Source of the DNA: Pseudomonas sp. JAI120
GTDB taxonomy: Bacteria; Pseudomonadota; Gammaproteobacteria; Pseudomonadales; Pseudomonadaceae
Assembly (NCBI RefSeq): GCF_014207255.1
Contig: NZ_JACHCZ010000007.1
Span: forward strand, 124,001 to 188,000
DNA: 64,000 nucleotides
Reading direction: 5' to 3'
Shown here: positions 9,089-17,298 of the stretch, piece by piece
Layout of the letters: every line of letters starts with the position of its first letter
Numbering within the stretch: the first letter of the stretch is position 1
Made by a program: the position numbers and the translations under genes
Notes under the pieces: generated by a model
The model's database searches: none
What the model saw: the letters and a program-made list of their open reading frames with translations, nothing else
Told to the model about the DNA's origin: nothing

Positions 9089-9928
9089 TTAGCGGGCAAT
9101 AGGTGTCAGGCGAATCAAGTGGATGCGGCGGCTGTCGGCATTCAGGATGCGGAAGCGATAGGCGCCGATCTCGGTGGTTTCGTTACGCTTGGGCAGATGC
9201 CCGAACGCACTCATCACCAGGCCACCGACGGTGTCGAACTCATCGTCGGAGAATTCGCTGTCGAAGAACTCGTTGAAGTTCTCGATCGGCGTCAGCGCCT
9301 TGACCAGGAAGTCACCACTGGGCAGTGGCTTGATGTAGCTGTCTTCTTCGACGTCGTGCTCATCTTCGATGTCGCCGACGATCTGTTCCAGCACGTCTTC
9401 GATGGTCACCAGGCCCGCCACGCCGCCGTATTCGTCGATCACAATGGCCATGTGATTGTGGTTGGCGCGAAATTCGCGCAGCAGCACATTCAGGCGCTTG
9501 GACTCGGGCACGAAGGTGGCCGGACGCAGCAGGTCCTTGATGTTGAAGCTGTCACCGTTCTCCTTGAGGATCAGCGGCAGCAGGTCCTTGGCCAGCAGGA
9601 CACCCATGACGTCGTCATGGCTTTCACCGATCACCGGGTAGCGCGAGTGCGCCGAGTCGATCACGGCCGGGAGGAATTCCCGTGGGGTCTGGGTCGCCTT
9701 GATGCTGATCATCTGCGAACGCGGGACCATGATGTCCCGAACCTGCAGGTCAGCCACCTGGATGGCGCCTTCGACGATGGCCAGCGCTTCGCTGTCCAGC
9801 AACTTGTTCTGATGGGCCTCACGCAGCAGCTCCAGCAGCTCCTGGCGGTTTTTCGGCTCGTGGGCAAAAGCCTGGGTCAGTTTACCCAGCCATGACTTTT
9901 GCCCGTTGCTCGATCGGTCTTCGCTCAT
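9089..9928 (-). CDS. ybeX: HlyC/CorC family protein (YbeX)
   Basis: A 279-residue soluble protein with a tandem CBS pair (about residues 65-190; VRDIMVPRSQM and AIVIDEYGGVAGLVTIEDVLE) and a C-terminal CorC_HlyC domain (about 200-275). Family members have been linked to magnesium/cobalt efflux, and YbeX in E. coli more recently to ribosome metabolism. It is co-directional with ybeY and lnt. Family assignment is certain; physiological role is less so. Confidence 0.9.
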   Translation of the reverse strand: MSEDRSSNGQKSWLGKLTQAFAHEPKNRQELLELLREAHQNKLLDSEALAIVEGAIQVADLQVRDIMVPRSQMISIKATQTPREFLPAVIDSAHSRYPVIGESHDDVMGVLLAKDLLPLILKENGDSFNIKDLLRPATFVPESKRLNVLLREFRANHNHMAIVIDEYGGVAGLVTIEDVLEQIVGDIEDEHDVEEDSYIKPLPSGDFLVKALTPIENFNEFFDSEFSDDEFDTVGGLVMSAFGHLPKRNETTEIGAYRFRILNADSRRIHLIRLTPIAR

Positions 9929-9970
9929 AGCGATTACTCTAAATCCTTTGATGTGACAGTTGAGTGTTGA

Positions 9971-10429
9971 TCAGTTTTCGTCGTCTGCATACGGATCAGG
10001 GTGACCCAATTCTGCAAGCAACGTTCGTTCCAGCGCTTCCATTTCCTCGGCTTCTTCATCGTCCATATGGTCGTAACCCAAGAGATGCAAGCAGCCGTGG
10101 ATGACTAGATGGGCCCAGTGAGCCTCGAGTTCCTTGCCTTGTTCCTTTGCTTCACGCTCGACCACCTCGACGCAGATCACCAGGTCGCCCAGCAAGGGGA
10201 TGTCCAGTAACTCATCGGGTACGTCAGCGGGAAACGACAGCACGTTGGTCGCGTAGTCCTTCTGGCGCCAGGTGTGATTCAGTTCGCGACCCTCGGGCTC
10301 GTCCACCAGGCGGATGGTCAGTTCCGAGTCGGCGGTGCGCTGGCGCAGGGCCAGGGCGCACCATTGCCGGAACTGTTCTTCACTGGGGGCGGGCGCTTCG
10401 GTGGCCAGCTGCAGGTCAAGCTCAAGCAT
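9971..10429 (-). CDS. ybeY: Endoribonuclease YbeY
   Basis: A zinc-dependent RNase involved in 16S rRNA 3'-end maturation and ribosome quality control. The metal motif HxxxHxxxxxH appears as HGCLHLLGYDH. I choose the ATG at 10427-10429 (MLELDLQLATEAP), giving 152 residues, because it overlaps the phoH stop by 8 bp, which suggests coupled translation. The acidic C-terminus (MDDEEAEEMEALERT, then DPYADDEN) is usual for Pseudomonas. Confidence 0.93.
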   Translation of the reverse strand: MLELDLQLATEAPAPSEEQFRQWCALALRQRTADSELTIRLVDEPEGRELNHTWRQKDYATNVLSFPADVPDELLDIPLLGDLVICVEVVEREAKEQGKELEAHWAHLVIHGCLHLLGYDHMDDEEAEEMEALERTLLAELGHPDPYADDEN

Positions 10430-11426
10430 CGCGGCGAACGTCCTTGGCCGGTGCGTCATCGCGGTGGTCGAAGCGCTCATAGGCTTCGACAATGCGCTGC
10501 ACCAGCGGGTGGCGGACCACGTCCTTGGGCATGAAGTGCGTGAAGCTGATACCCGGCACATCCTTGAGCACCTCGATCACCTGGGCCAGGCCGGACTTGG
10601 TGCCTTTGGGCAGGTCGACCTGGGTGACGTCACCGGTGATCACGGCGGTGGAGCCGAAACCGATCCGGGTGAGGAACATCTTCATCTGCTCGACGGTGGT
10701 GTTCTGGCTTTCGTCGAGGATGATGAAGCTGTTGTTCAAGGTGCGGCCGCGCATGTAGGCCAGCGGAGCGATCTCGATCACCTGGCGCTCGATCAGCTTG
10801 GCCACGTATTCAAAGCCGAGCATCTCGTACAGCGCGTCGTAGAGCGGGCGCAGGTACGGGTCGATCTTCTGGGCCAGGTCGCCGGGCAGGAAGCCGAGTT
10901 TTTCACCGGCCTCCACCGCTGGGCGCACCAGCAGGATACGGCGTACTTGCTCGCGCTCGAGGGCGTCGACCGCACAGGCCACGGCCAGGTAGGTCTTGCC
11001 GGTACCGGCGGGTCCGATGCCGAAGTTGATGTCGTTGCCGAGGATTTCCTTGACGTAGCGCTGCTGATTCAAGCCGCGAGGGCGAATCATGCCTTTTTTG
11101 GTACGCAAGGCAACGCTGGCTTCGGCCACCGGGTTGTTGGCCAGGTCTTCCACGGCTGACTCCTGCAGGTACAGGTGCACCGTTTCCGGCGACAGTTCAC
11201 TGCCCTTGGTCTCGCGATAGAGGCGACGCAGCAGGTTTTCTGCAGACGTGGTGTGTTGGGGGTCGCCAATAAGCTCGAACTGATTGCCGCGATTGCGGAT
11301 CTCGATGCTCAGGCGTTGTTCGATCAGGCGCAGGTGCTCGTCGAACTGTCCGCACAGGTTGGCGAAACGGCGAGCCTCAAAGGGCTCGAGGAGAAAACGA
11401 TGGGGTTCTGCTATGGGTGCGTTCAA
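10422..11426 (-). CDS. ybeZ: PhoH-like ATPase (YbeZ)
   Basis: A 334-residue PhoH-family P-loop ATPase. Walker A is GPAGTGKTYLAV and Walker B is FIILDESQNTT. An N-terminal KH-like region precedes the ATPase core, suggesting RNA binding. It is encoded just before ybeY and probably acts with YbeY and YbeX in RNA processing. Confidence 0.93.
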   Translation of the reverse strand: MNAPIAEPHRFLLEPFEARRFANLCGQFDEHLRLIEQRLSIEIRNRGNQFELIGDPQHTTSAENLLRRLYRETKGSELSPETVHLYLQESAVEDLANNPVAEASVALRTKKGMIRPRGLNQQRYVKEILGNDINFGIGPAGTGKTYLAVACAVDALEREQVRRILLVRPAVEAGEKLGFLPGDLAQKIDPYLRPLYDALYEMLGFEYVAKLIERQVIEIAPLAYMRGRTLNNSFIILDESQNTTVEQMKMFLTRIGFGSTAVITGDVTQVDLPKGTKSGLAQVIEVLKDVPGISFTHFMPKDVVRHPLVQRIVEAYERFDHRDDAPAKDVRRDA

Positions 11427-11529
11427 GGTTGCTTTTAGCCGCCCTTTGGCTGTTTAAGTGAAAGAGAGGATAACGCCAGTGACGCGGGTACGAAAGCACT
11501 TACGTCATTGGAATGTTGCACGGTTCCAA

Positions 11530-11617
11530 TGTGGGAGGGGGCTTGCCCCCGATAGCGGTGTGCCGGCAATCAATGAGTGCTCTGATTCGCCGCCATCGAG
11601 GGCAAGCCCCCTCCCAC
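11530..11617. repeat. REPIN abutting the miaB stop
   Basis: Inverted arms TGTGGGAGGGGGCTTGCCCC and GGCAAGCCCCCTCCCAC flank a 40-bp centre. The right arm ends 2 bp from the miaB stop codon, so it will form the 3' end structure of miaB mRNA. The rest of the 193-bp gap to phoH shows no gene. Confidence 0.85.
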
Positions 11618-11619
11618 GC

Positions 11620-12948
11620 TTATTGCACCAGCGACCCACGCAACGAGTGCGGTTGCGCCGCATCGATGTGCACATCGGCAAATTGGCCAATCAGGGTTGG
11701 ATTATCGCAACGGAAGTTGACGATTCGATTGTTCTCGGTGCGGCCCTGCAACTCGCCAGGGTCTTTTTTCGAGTAGTCGGTGACCAGGATGCGCTGGATC
11801 GAACCGACCATTTGTCGGCTGATCTCGAAACCCTGCTGGTTAAGGCGATGTTGCAGCGCGTTCAAGCGCTCTTTTTTCAGCGCTTCCGGCGTTTCGTCCA
11901 ACAGGTCCGCCGCCGGGGTGCCTGGGCGCTGGCTGTAGACGAACGAGTAGGAGAAGTCGAAACCGACGTCTTCGATCAGCTTCATGGTCTGCTGGAAGTC
12001 TTTCTCGGTTTCGCCGGGGAAGCCGACGATAAAGTCCGAGCTGATGCAGATGCCTGGCACCGCTGCGCGCAATTTGCGCAGTTTGGATTTGTATTCCAGG
12101 GCGGTGTGGTTGCGCTTCATCGCCGAGAGGATGCGGTCCGAGCCCGACTGCACCGGCAAGTGCAGGTGCTTGACCAGTTCCGGCACTTCGGCATGGGCCT
12201 GGATCAGGCTGTCGGAGAATTCCAGCGGGTGCGAGGTGGTGTAGCGAATGCGCTCGATGCCATCCACCGCAGCGACCACGCGGATCAACTCCGCCAGGTC
12301 AGCCAGGCGCCCGTCGTGGGTCAGGCCGCGATAGCCGTTGACGTTCTGGCCCAGCAGGGTCACTTCGCGCACGCCGTTTTCGGCCAGGTGGATGATTTCT
12401 GCGAGCACGTCGTCAAACGGCCGGCTGACTTCTTCACCACGGGTGTAGGGCACCACACAGAAGGTGCAGTACTTGCTGCAGCCTTCCATCACCGACACGT
12501 AGGCGCTCGGCCCGTCGATGCGCGGCTCGGGCAGGTGGTCGAATTTTTCGATTTCCGGGAACGAGACGTCGACCTGGGGCAGCTTGGTGATGCGTGCGGC
12601 GTCGATCATTTCCGGCAGGCGGTGCAGGGTCTGTGGGCCGAAGACCACGTCGACATACGGCGCACGGTCGCGGATCGCGGCGCCTTCCTGGCTGGCCACG
12701 CAACCGCCGACGGCGATCACCATGTCGGGGTTGGCCAGTTTCAATTCGCGCCAGCGGCCCAGCTGCGAGTACACACGGTCCTGGGCTCGCTCACGGATCG
12801 AGCAGGTATTGAGCAGGATCACGTCGGCATCTTCGGCGCGGGCGGTGACTTCCAGGGCCTGGTGTTCACCCAGCAGGTCGACCATGCGCGAGCTGTCGTA
12901 CTCGTTCATCTGGCAACCGTGGGTTTCGATATAAAGCTTCTTGGCCAT
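11620..12948 (-). CDS. miaB: tRNA-2-methylthio-N6-dimethylallyladenosine synthase
   Basis: A radical-SAM methylthiotransferase that makes ms2i6A at tRNA position 37. The N-terminal MTTase domain starts ETHGCQMNEYDSSRM and carries further Cys in NTCSIRE and GGCVASQEG. The radical SAM motif CxxxCxxC is CSKYCTFC, and the C-terminal TRAM region includes ILVTDYSKKDPGELQGRTE. I prefer the ATG at 12946-12948 (MAKKLYIETHGC, 442 aa) to one four codons upstream. Confidence 0.95.
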   Translation of the reverse strand: MAKKLYIETHGCQMNEYDSSRMVDLLGEHQALEVTARAEDADVILLNTCSIRERAQDRVYSQLGRWRELKLANPDMVIAVGGCVASQEGAAIRDRAPYVDVVFGPQTLHRLPEMIDAARITKLPQVDVSFPEIEKFDHLPEPRIDGPSAYVSVMEGCSKYCTFCVVPYTRGEEVSRPFDDVLAEIIHLAENGVREVTLLGQNVNGYRGLTHDGRLADLAELIRVVAAVDGIERIRYTTSHPLEFSDSLIQAHAEVPELVKHLHLPVQSGSDRILSAMKRNHTALEYKSKLRKLRAAVPGICISSDFIVGFPGETEKDFQQTMKLIEDVGFDFSYSFVYSQRPGTPAADLLDETPEALKKERLNALQHRLNQQGFEISRQMVGSIQRILVTDYSKKDPGELQGRTENNRIVNFRCDNPTLIGQFADVHIDAAQPHSLRGSLVQ

Positions 12949-13029
12949 GGGAATCGTCAACTGGTGGTAAAGAACCGCGCATTATAGGGGTCATGCCCAT
13001 CGGTTCCTAGCGCTGTGCATCGGGTGCCA

Positions 13030-13038
13030 TGCTATAGT
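13030..13038 (+). promoter_or_regulatory. Candidate extended -10 promoter of the DUF1820 gene
   Basis: TGCTATAGT is an extended -10 element (TGn plus TATAGT) about 42 bp before the ATG at 13080. I find no good -35 hexamer, as is usual for extended -10 promoters. Confidence 0.35.
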
Positions 13039-13079
13039 TCGCGCCCTCTTTTATATCCCCCATGTGTTCCTCACCCACC

Positions 13080-13406
13080 ATGACCAAACGTGAAGCTCCA
13101 ATCTATAAGGTGATTTTCCTCAACCAGGGCCAGGTGTTCGAAATGTACGCCAAGCAGATCTATCAAAGTGATCTGTGGGGCTTCCTGGAAGTGGAAGAGT
13201 TCGTCTTTGGCGAGCGCACGCAGCTGGTCGTCGATCCGGGCGAGGAAAAACTCAAGGCCCAGTTCGAAGGTGTGGTGCGCAGTTTTGTGCCGATGCATTC
13301 GATTGTGCGCATCGACGAAGTCGAGCGCCTGGGCACGCCGAAAATCAGCGAAGCCCGGGGCGTGAGCAATGTCATGCCGTTTCCGATGCCGATGCCTGAA
13401 AAGTGA
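13080..13406 (+). CDS. DUF1820 family protein
   Basis: A 108-residue cytosolic protein of unknown function, divergent from miaB. It begins MTKREAPIYKVIFLNQGQVF; I take this ATG rather than one six codons upstream because the family starts here. Recognisable blocks are YKVIFLNQGQVFEMYA and the C-terminal VSNVMPFPMPMPEK. It is conserved next to miaB in Pseudomonas, as I recall. No catalytic motif is apparent. Confidence 0.85.
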   Translation: MTKREAPIYKVIFLNQGQVFEMYAKQIYQSDLWGFLEVEEFVFGERTQLVVDPGEEKLKAQFEGVVRSFVPMHSIVRIDEVERLGTPKISEARGVSNVMPFPMPMPEK

Positions 13407-13712
13407 ATTTCAACTATTTTGTAGGGCGTTTCTGATTTTGCTCTCTCGTGCATAGACATTTTGTTTGAAAAATAGCAGATTTTGTTTATGCAGAGAGGGC
13501 GTCATGAATATACCAATAAGAAAGTGCCTCGACGTTTCCCCTGTTTCAGTGGCGTTTTAGTTTCGCTTGTTAATTAATGAGCCGTCAAAAAAGTTTGCTT
13601 TTGAAGCGCGTGGGCATTAGCGCACTGTTGCACTATTACGCCACGCTATTAGTTAACGCCGAGTTTCTTTTCACGCAGTCATCAACGGACTTATCTGTTC
13701 GGGAGTAGCCTT
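13407..13712. other. AT-rich spacer upstream of the amine dehydrogenase operon
   Basis: These 306 bp are visibly richer in A/T than the flanking genes. They hold an imperfect inverted repeat (CTCTCTCGTGCAT at about 13440-13452 and ATGCAGAGAG at about 13487-13496), a possible 18-codon leader frame (13504-13560) and AT-rich stretches towards 13660. I find no convincing sigma-70 promoter. The region probably holds the control signals of the downstream five-gene operon and marks where it entered the core gene order. Confidence 0.4.
13504..13560 (+). CDS. Possible 18-residue leader peptide
   Basis: ATG at 13504 follows a good Shine-Dalgarno sequence (AGAGAGGG, 7 nt upstream) and opens a frame of 18 codons (MNIPIRKCLDVSPVSVAF) closed by TAG. 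It lies about 150 bp ahead of the flavoprotein start. It could be a regulatory leader or simply chance; there is no codon-usage evidence at this length. Confidence 0.2.
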   Translation: MNIPIRKCLDVSPVSVAF

Positions 13713-15767
13713 GTGCGCGATCCTCGTTATGACATTCTGTTTGAACCGGTACAAATAGGCCCGGTTCGCACCCGCAACCGTTTTTATCAAGTTCCCCACT
13801 GTAATGGCATGGGTCATGTGCATCCGTCGGCCATGGCCCGTATGCGCGGCGTAAAAGCCGAGGGAGGGTGGGGCGTGGTCTGTACCGAAGAATGTGAGAT
13901 CAGCCCGCTGAGCGAGTTCTCTCCGTATATAGAGGCGCGTTTGTGGGATGAACGCGACATTCCGGCACTCGCTCGGATGTGTGAGGCGGTCCACGAGCAC
14001 GGTTCACTGGCCGGCGTCGAGTTGGCGTTCAATGGTTACTCCGCGCCCAACCGCTACAGCCGTGAAATCCCCTGGGCGCCCTCCAATACGCCAGTGCGTG
14101 GTTATGACCCCGTGCAGGCGCGGGCCATGAGTCGTGCCGATATCCAGCAGTTACGCGCCATGCACCGCGCAGCCGCCCTGCGGGCGCGGGACGCGGGTTT
14201 TGACATCATTTATGTCTATGCCGGGCATGACCTGAGCGTGCCATTCCATTTCCTCACGCCGCGTAATAACCGGCGCACCGATGAGTACGGCGGCCTACTG
14301 GAAAACCGCGTGCGCCTGTTGCGCGAATTGATTGAAGACACCCGCGATGCGGTCGGTGATCGGTGCGCCGTGGCGGTGCGCCTGGCGGTGGATGAGCAGA
14401 TGGCCGGCGGTCTGTGTCGCGAGGGCGAAGGTACTGAAATTTTCTCGATGCTGGCGAACTTGCCGGACCTGTGGGATGTAAATGTCGCCGATTGGGCCAA
14501 CGACAGCGTCACCGCGCGCTTTGCCTCGGAAGGTTATCAAGAGGCCTTCCTGCTGGGGCTCAAGGCGTTGACTTGCAAGCCGGTAGTCGGCGTCGGGCGG
14601 TTCACCTCGCCGGACACTATGGTCTCCATGGTCCGCCGTGGCGTTCTCGACCTCATTGGCGCGGCCCGCCCTTCGATTGCCGATCCTTTCCTGCCAAAAA
14701 AGATTGAAGAGGGGCGCGCTGAAGAGATCCGTGAATGCATTGGCTGCAATGTGTGTGTCAGTGGCGATCACACCAGCACGCCTTTGCGTTGTACTCAGAA
14801 TCCAACCATGGGCGAGGAGTGGCGGCGCGGCTGGCACCCCGAGTCGGTGAAGCGTACGTATGAGCCTGGGCGCGCCCTGGTGGTCGGCGCCGGCCCTGCA
14901 GGGCTTGAGTGCGCGCGGATACTGGGCGCGCGAGGGATGGACGTTGCGCTTGTAGACAGCCAGCGCACGCTGGGCGGACGCGTAGCCCTGGAGGCCCGGC
15001 TTCCGGGGCTGGCGAGTTGGGCGCGAGTCATCGACTATCGACTGGATGCCTTGAGCCGCCTGGCATCGGTCGAGATATATCGGGAAAGCCCATTGCAGGC
15101 CCAGGACATCCTCGACTTTGCTGCCGAACATGTGTTTATCGCCACCGGCTCTCGCTGGCGGCGGGACGGGCTGGGGCGCGCCCTGCGGTGCACCTTACCG
15201 GGTCTGGAATGCCTGCCCGTGCTGACGCCGGACGATCTGATGGCGGGTGTACTGCCGCCTTCACCGGTGCTGCTGTTCGACGACGATCACTATTACATGG
15301 GCAGTGTATTGGCCGAGCACTTGGTGGCGCGGGGCGTGGACGTGGTATTCGTCACCCCGGCGGCGGATGTGGCGGCGTGGACCCACAACACCCTGGAGCA
15401 GCATCGCATCCAGCGTCGGCTGCTGGAGTTGAATGTCACGATCATCCCGTCCCACACACTGGTCAGCGGTATGCCGGAAGGTGTGCTGGCCGGGTGCGTC
15501 TACACCGAGCGAACTCGCTTTATTCCAGCAGCGTCCCTGTTGTTGGTCACGTCCCGCGAACCCGAGCAGACGCTGTTTCACGCGTTGAATAACGCGCCCG
15601 AGCACCTGCGTGCGGCCGGCATCAGCACGCTGTCGTTGATCGGCGACTGCATGGCACCCGGCACGATAGCCGCTGCGGTCTATTCGGGGCATCGAATGGC
15701 ACGAGAGTTCGATGCGCCTGCTGATTCTTTATTTGTACGTCGAGAAATTCCGTTGATCGAGGTGTAG
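13713..15767 (+). CDS. Trimethylamine/histamine dehydrogenase-like iron-sulfur flavoprotein
   Basis: The 684-residue protein (GTG start, GGGAG 7 nt upstream) has an N-terminal TIM barrel binding FMN (residues 1-340), a 4Fe-4S site (CIGCNVC at 342-348 plus C360) and a C-terminal dinucleotide domain (VVGAGPAGLECARILG, about 390). Start and spacing match TMADH residue for residue: NRFYQVPHC places Cys30 for 6-S-cysteinyl FMN, and Tyr169, His172 and Asp264 (TMADH 267) are kept. The aromatic cage that holds trimethylammonium is gone: Tyr60 is Glu60, Trp264 lies in a 3-residue deletion, and Trp355 is Asp352. It should oxidise an amine, but not trimethylamine. It is first in an operon with a cationic amino acid importer. 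Confidence 0.85.
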   Translation: MRDPRYDILFEPVQIGPVRTRNRFYQVPHCNGMGHVHPSAMARMRGVKAEGGWGVVCTEECEISPLSEFSPYIEARLWDERDIPALARMCEAVHEHGSLAGVELAFNGYSAPNRYSREIPWAPSNTPVRGYDPVQARAMSRADIQQLRAMHRAAALRARDAGFDIIYVYAGHDLSVPFHFLTPRNNRRTDEYGGLLENRVRLLRELIEDTRDAVGDRCAVAVRLAVDEQMAGGLCREGEGTEIFSMLANLPDLWDVNVADWANDSVTARFASEGYQEAFLLGLKALTCKPVVGVGRFTSPDTMVSMVRRGVLDLIGAARPSIADPFLPKKIEEGRAEEIRECIGCNVCVSGDHTSTPLRCTQNPTMGEEWRRGWHPESVKRTYEPGRALVVGAGPAGLECARILGARGMDVALVDSQRTLGGRVALEARLPGLASWARVIDYRLDALSRLASVEIYRESPLQAQDILDFAAEHVFIATGSRWRRDGLGRALRCTLPGLECLPVLTPDDLMAGVLPPSPVLLFDDDHYYMGSVLAEHLVARGVDVVFVTPAADVAAWTHNTLEQHRIQRRLLELNVTIIPSHTLVSGMPEGVLAGCVYTERTRFIPAASLLLVTSREPEQTLFHALNNAPEHLRAAGISTLSLIGDCMAPGTIAAAVYSGHRMAREFDAPADSLFVRREIPLIEV

Positions 15768-15805
15768 CGGTTACTGCTGTTTCATTAATAACGAGGAATA
15801 CAATA

Positions 15806-16564
15806 ATGAAAAAAATAATCCTGATGTTATTTGCCCTGTTCTTTATAAACGCGCCACTCGTTGCCGACGAATATACGGTAATTCGTTTCGGTGTCGATCC
15901 CAACTATGCTCCGTTTGCCTATAAGGACCGGACGGGAACTTTGACTGGTTTCGAAGTTGATATAGGCAATGCTGTTTGCGCACATTTGAATATTCGCTGC
16001 CAGTGGGTCGAGAGCGACTTCGACGGAATGGTCCCGAGCCTGAACGCCGGCAAGATCGACGCGATCCTGGCTTCAATGACGGTCACCGAAGCACGGCAAA
16101 AGGTGATCGATTTTTCCTCAGAGGTGTTTTCCAGCCCTACTGCCATGGTATTCCGCCCCGGCACTGAGCTGGCCAAGGGTACGGCCGTGGGCTATTTGCA
16201 GGGCAGTACTCAAGAAACTTACGCCCGCCAAGTGCTCGTTAAACGGGGCATGAAGGTCGTGGCGTACGCCGATCAGGAGCAGGTCTACGCCGATCTGGTA
16301 GCGGGACGTTTGCAGGCTTCGCTGCAGGATGCCCAGCAGGCGCAAAGCGGATTTTTGCGCCTGCCCCAAGGCGCGGGGTTCGTGCTGGGGCCGTTGATTG
16401 AAAGCGAACTGATGCCCTCCCAAAGTGCTATCGGTATCGCCAAGGGCAACCACGTGTTGAAAGCCTTGCTAGACAACGGGTTGGCCGCCCTGCACGTCGA
16501 TGGCACCTATGCCCGGCTGCAAGAACAGTACTTTCCGGGTGTGGATATGTTCAGCGGTCAATGA
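15806..16564 (+). CDS. Periplasmic polar amino acid-binding protein (ArgT/HisJ/AotJ-like)
   Basis: A 252-residue solute-binding protein of an ABC importer. It has a signal peptide (MKKIILMLFALFFINAPLVA, likely cleaved just before DEYTV), then the family-3 hallmark block VIRFGVDPNYAPFAY, GTLTGFEVDIGNAV and ILASMTVTEARQKVIDFS. Relatives bind arginine, lysine, ornithine or histidine. The gene lies 38 bp after the flavoprotein with a GAGGA Shine-Dalgarno sequence. The first 25 codons are AT-rich compared with the rest. Confidence 0.88.
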   Translation: MKKIILMLFALFFINAPLVADEYTVIRFGVDPNYAPFAYKDRTGTLTGFEVDIGNAVCAHLNIRCQWVESDFDGMVPSLNAGKIDAILASMTVTEARQKVIDFSSEVFSSPTAMVFRPGTELAKGTAVGYLQGSTQETYARQVLVKRGMKVVAYADQEQVYADLVAGRLQASLQDAQQAQSGFLRLPQGAGFVLGPLIESELMPSQSAIGIAKGNHVLKALLDNGLAALHVDGTYARLQEQYFPGVDMFSGQ

Positions 16565-16581
16565 TCGGCGAGGACCCAACC

Positions 16582-17298
16582 ATGCTACCGACCTTCACGC
16601 AATTCGCTGCAACCTTGGACGATTTCGCGCCGCTGTTGTTGCACGGTGTCTGGATCACACTGCAACTGGCGTTGTTATCACTGCTGTTGGGGCTGGTATT
16701 CGGCCTGCTGGGTGCAGGCGCCAAGCTGTCCGGGTGCAGGGCTTGGCGCTTCTGCGCACAGCTCTACACCACCCTGATCCGTGGGGTGCCGGACCTGCTT
16801 TTGATGTTGTTGATTTTCTACGGGGCACAAACCGGCTTGAGTCGTCTGACACAGGAACTGGGCTGGGCCTACATCGAAATCGACCCTTTCAGCGCAGGAG
16901 TGCTCACCTTGGGGTTTATCTACGGCGCCTATTTCACCGAAACCTTTCGCGGCGCCTTGCTGGCCGTGCCTCGCGGTCAGTTCCAGGCCGCCAAGGCCTT
17001 GGGCATGACCTTCAGCCAAGCTTTCGTGCACGTGATATTCCCGCAAATGATGCGGTTCGCCCTGCCAGGGCTGGGCAATAACTGGATGGTTTTGCTCAAG
17101 GCCACTGCGCTGGTATCGATCATCGGCCTGGCGGATTTGATCAAAGTGGCCCAGGTAGCGGGCAAGAGCAGCCAACAGGTGTTGGCCTTTTTGCTGATGG
17201 CGGCATCGGTCTACCTGTTGCTCAGCAGCGTTTCAAGCCTCGCGTTGCGCTGGTTGGCGCGTCGTTACTGCGGCGGTGTGCAGGAGTCATCACGATGA
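16582..17298 (+). CDS. Amino acid ABC transporter permease (HisQ/AotQ-like)
   Basis: An inner-membrane permease of the HisQM family with about five membrane segments. The EAA-type cytoplasmic loop appears as AVPRGQFQAAKALGM. I choose the ATG at 16582 (238 aa, MLPTFTQFAATLDD) because GAGGA lies 7 nt before it; an ATG at 16561 overlapping the binding-protein stop is the alternative. It pairs with the following permease as a heterodimer. Confidence 0.87.
   Translation: MLPTFTQFAATLDDFAPLLLHGVWITLQLALLSLLLGLVFGLLGAGAKLSGCRAWRFCAQLYTTLIRGVPDLLLMLLIFYGAQTGLSRLTQELGWAYIEIDPFSAGVLTLGFIYGAYFTETFRGALLAVPRGQFQAAKALGMTFSQAFVHVIFPQMMRFALPGLGNNWMVLLKATALVSIIGLADLIKVAQVAGKSSQQVLAFLLMAASVYLLLSSVSSLALRWLARRYCGGVQESSR

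Noticed and set aside
16561..16581. Upstream ATG of the first permease overlapping the binding-protein stop
   Set aside because: The ATG at 16582 has a far better Shine-Dalgarno sequence (GAGGA, 7 nt). The extra residues MIGEDPT are unlike a permease start.
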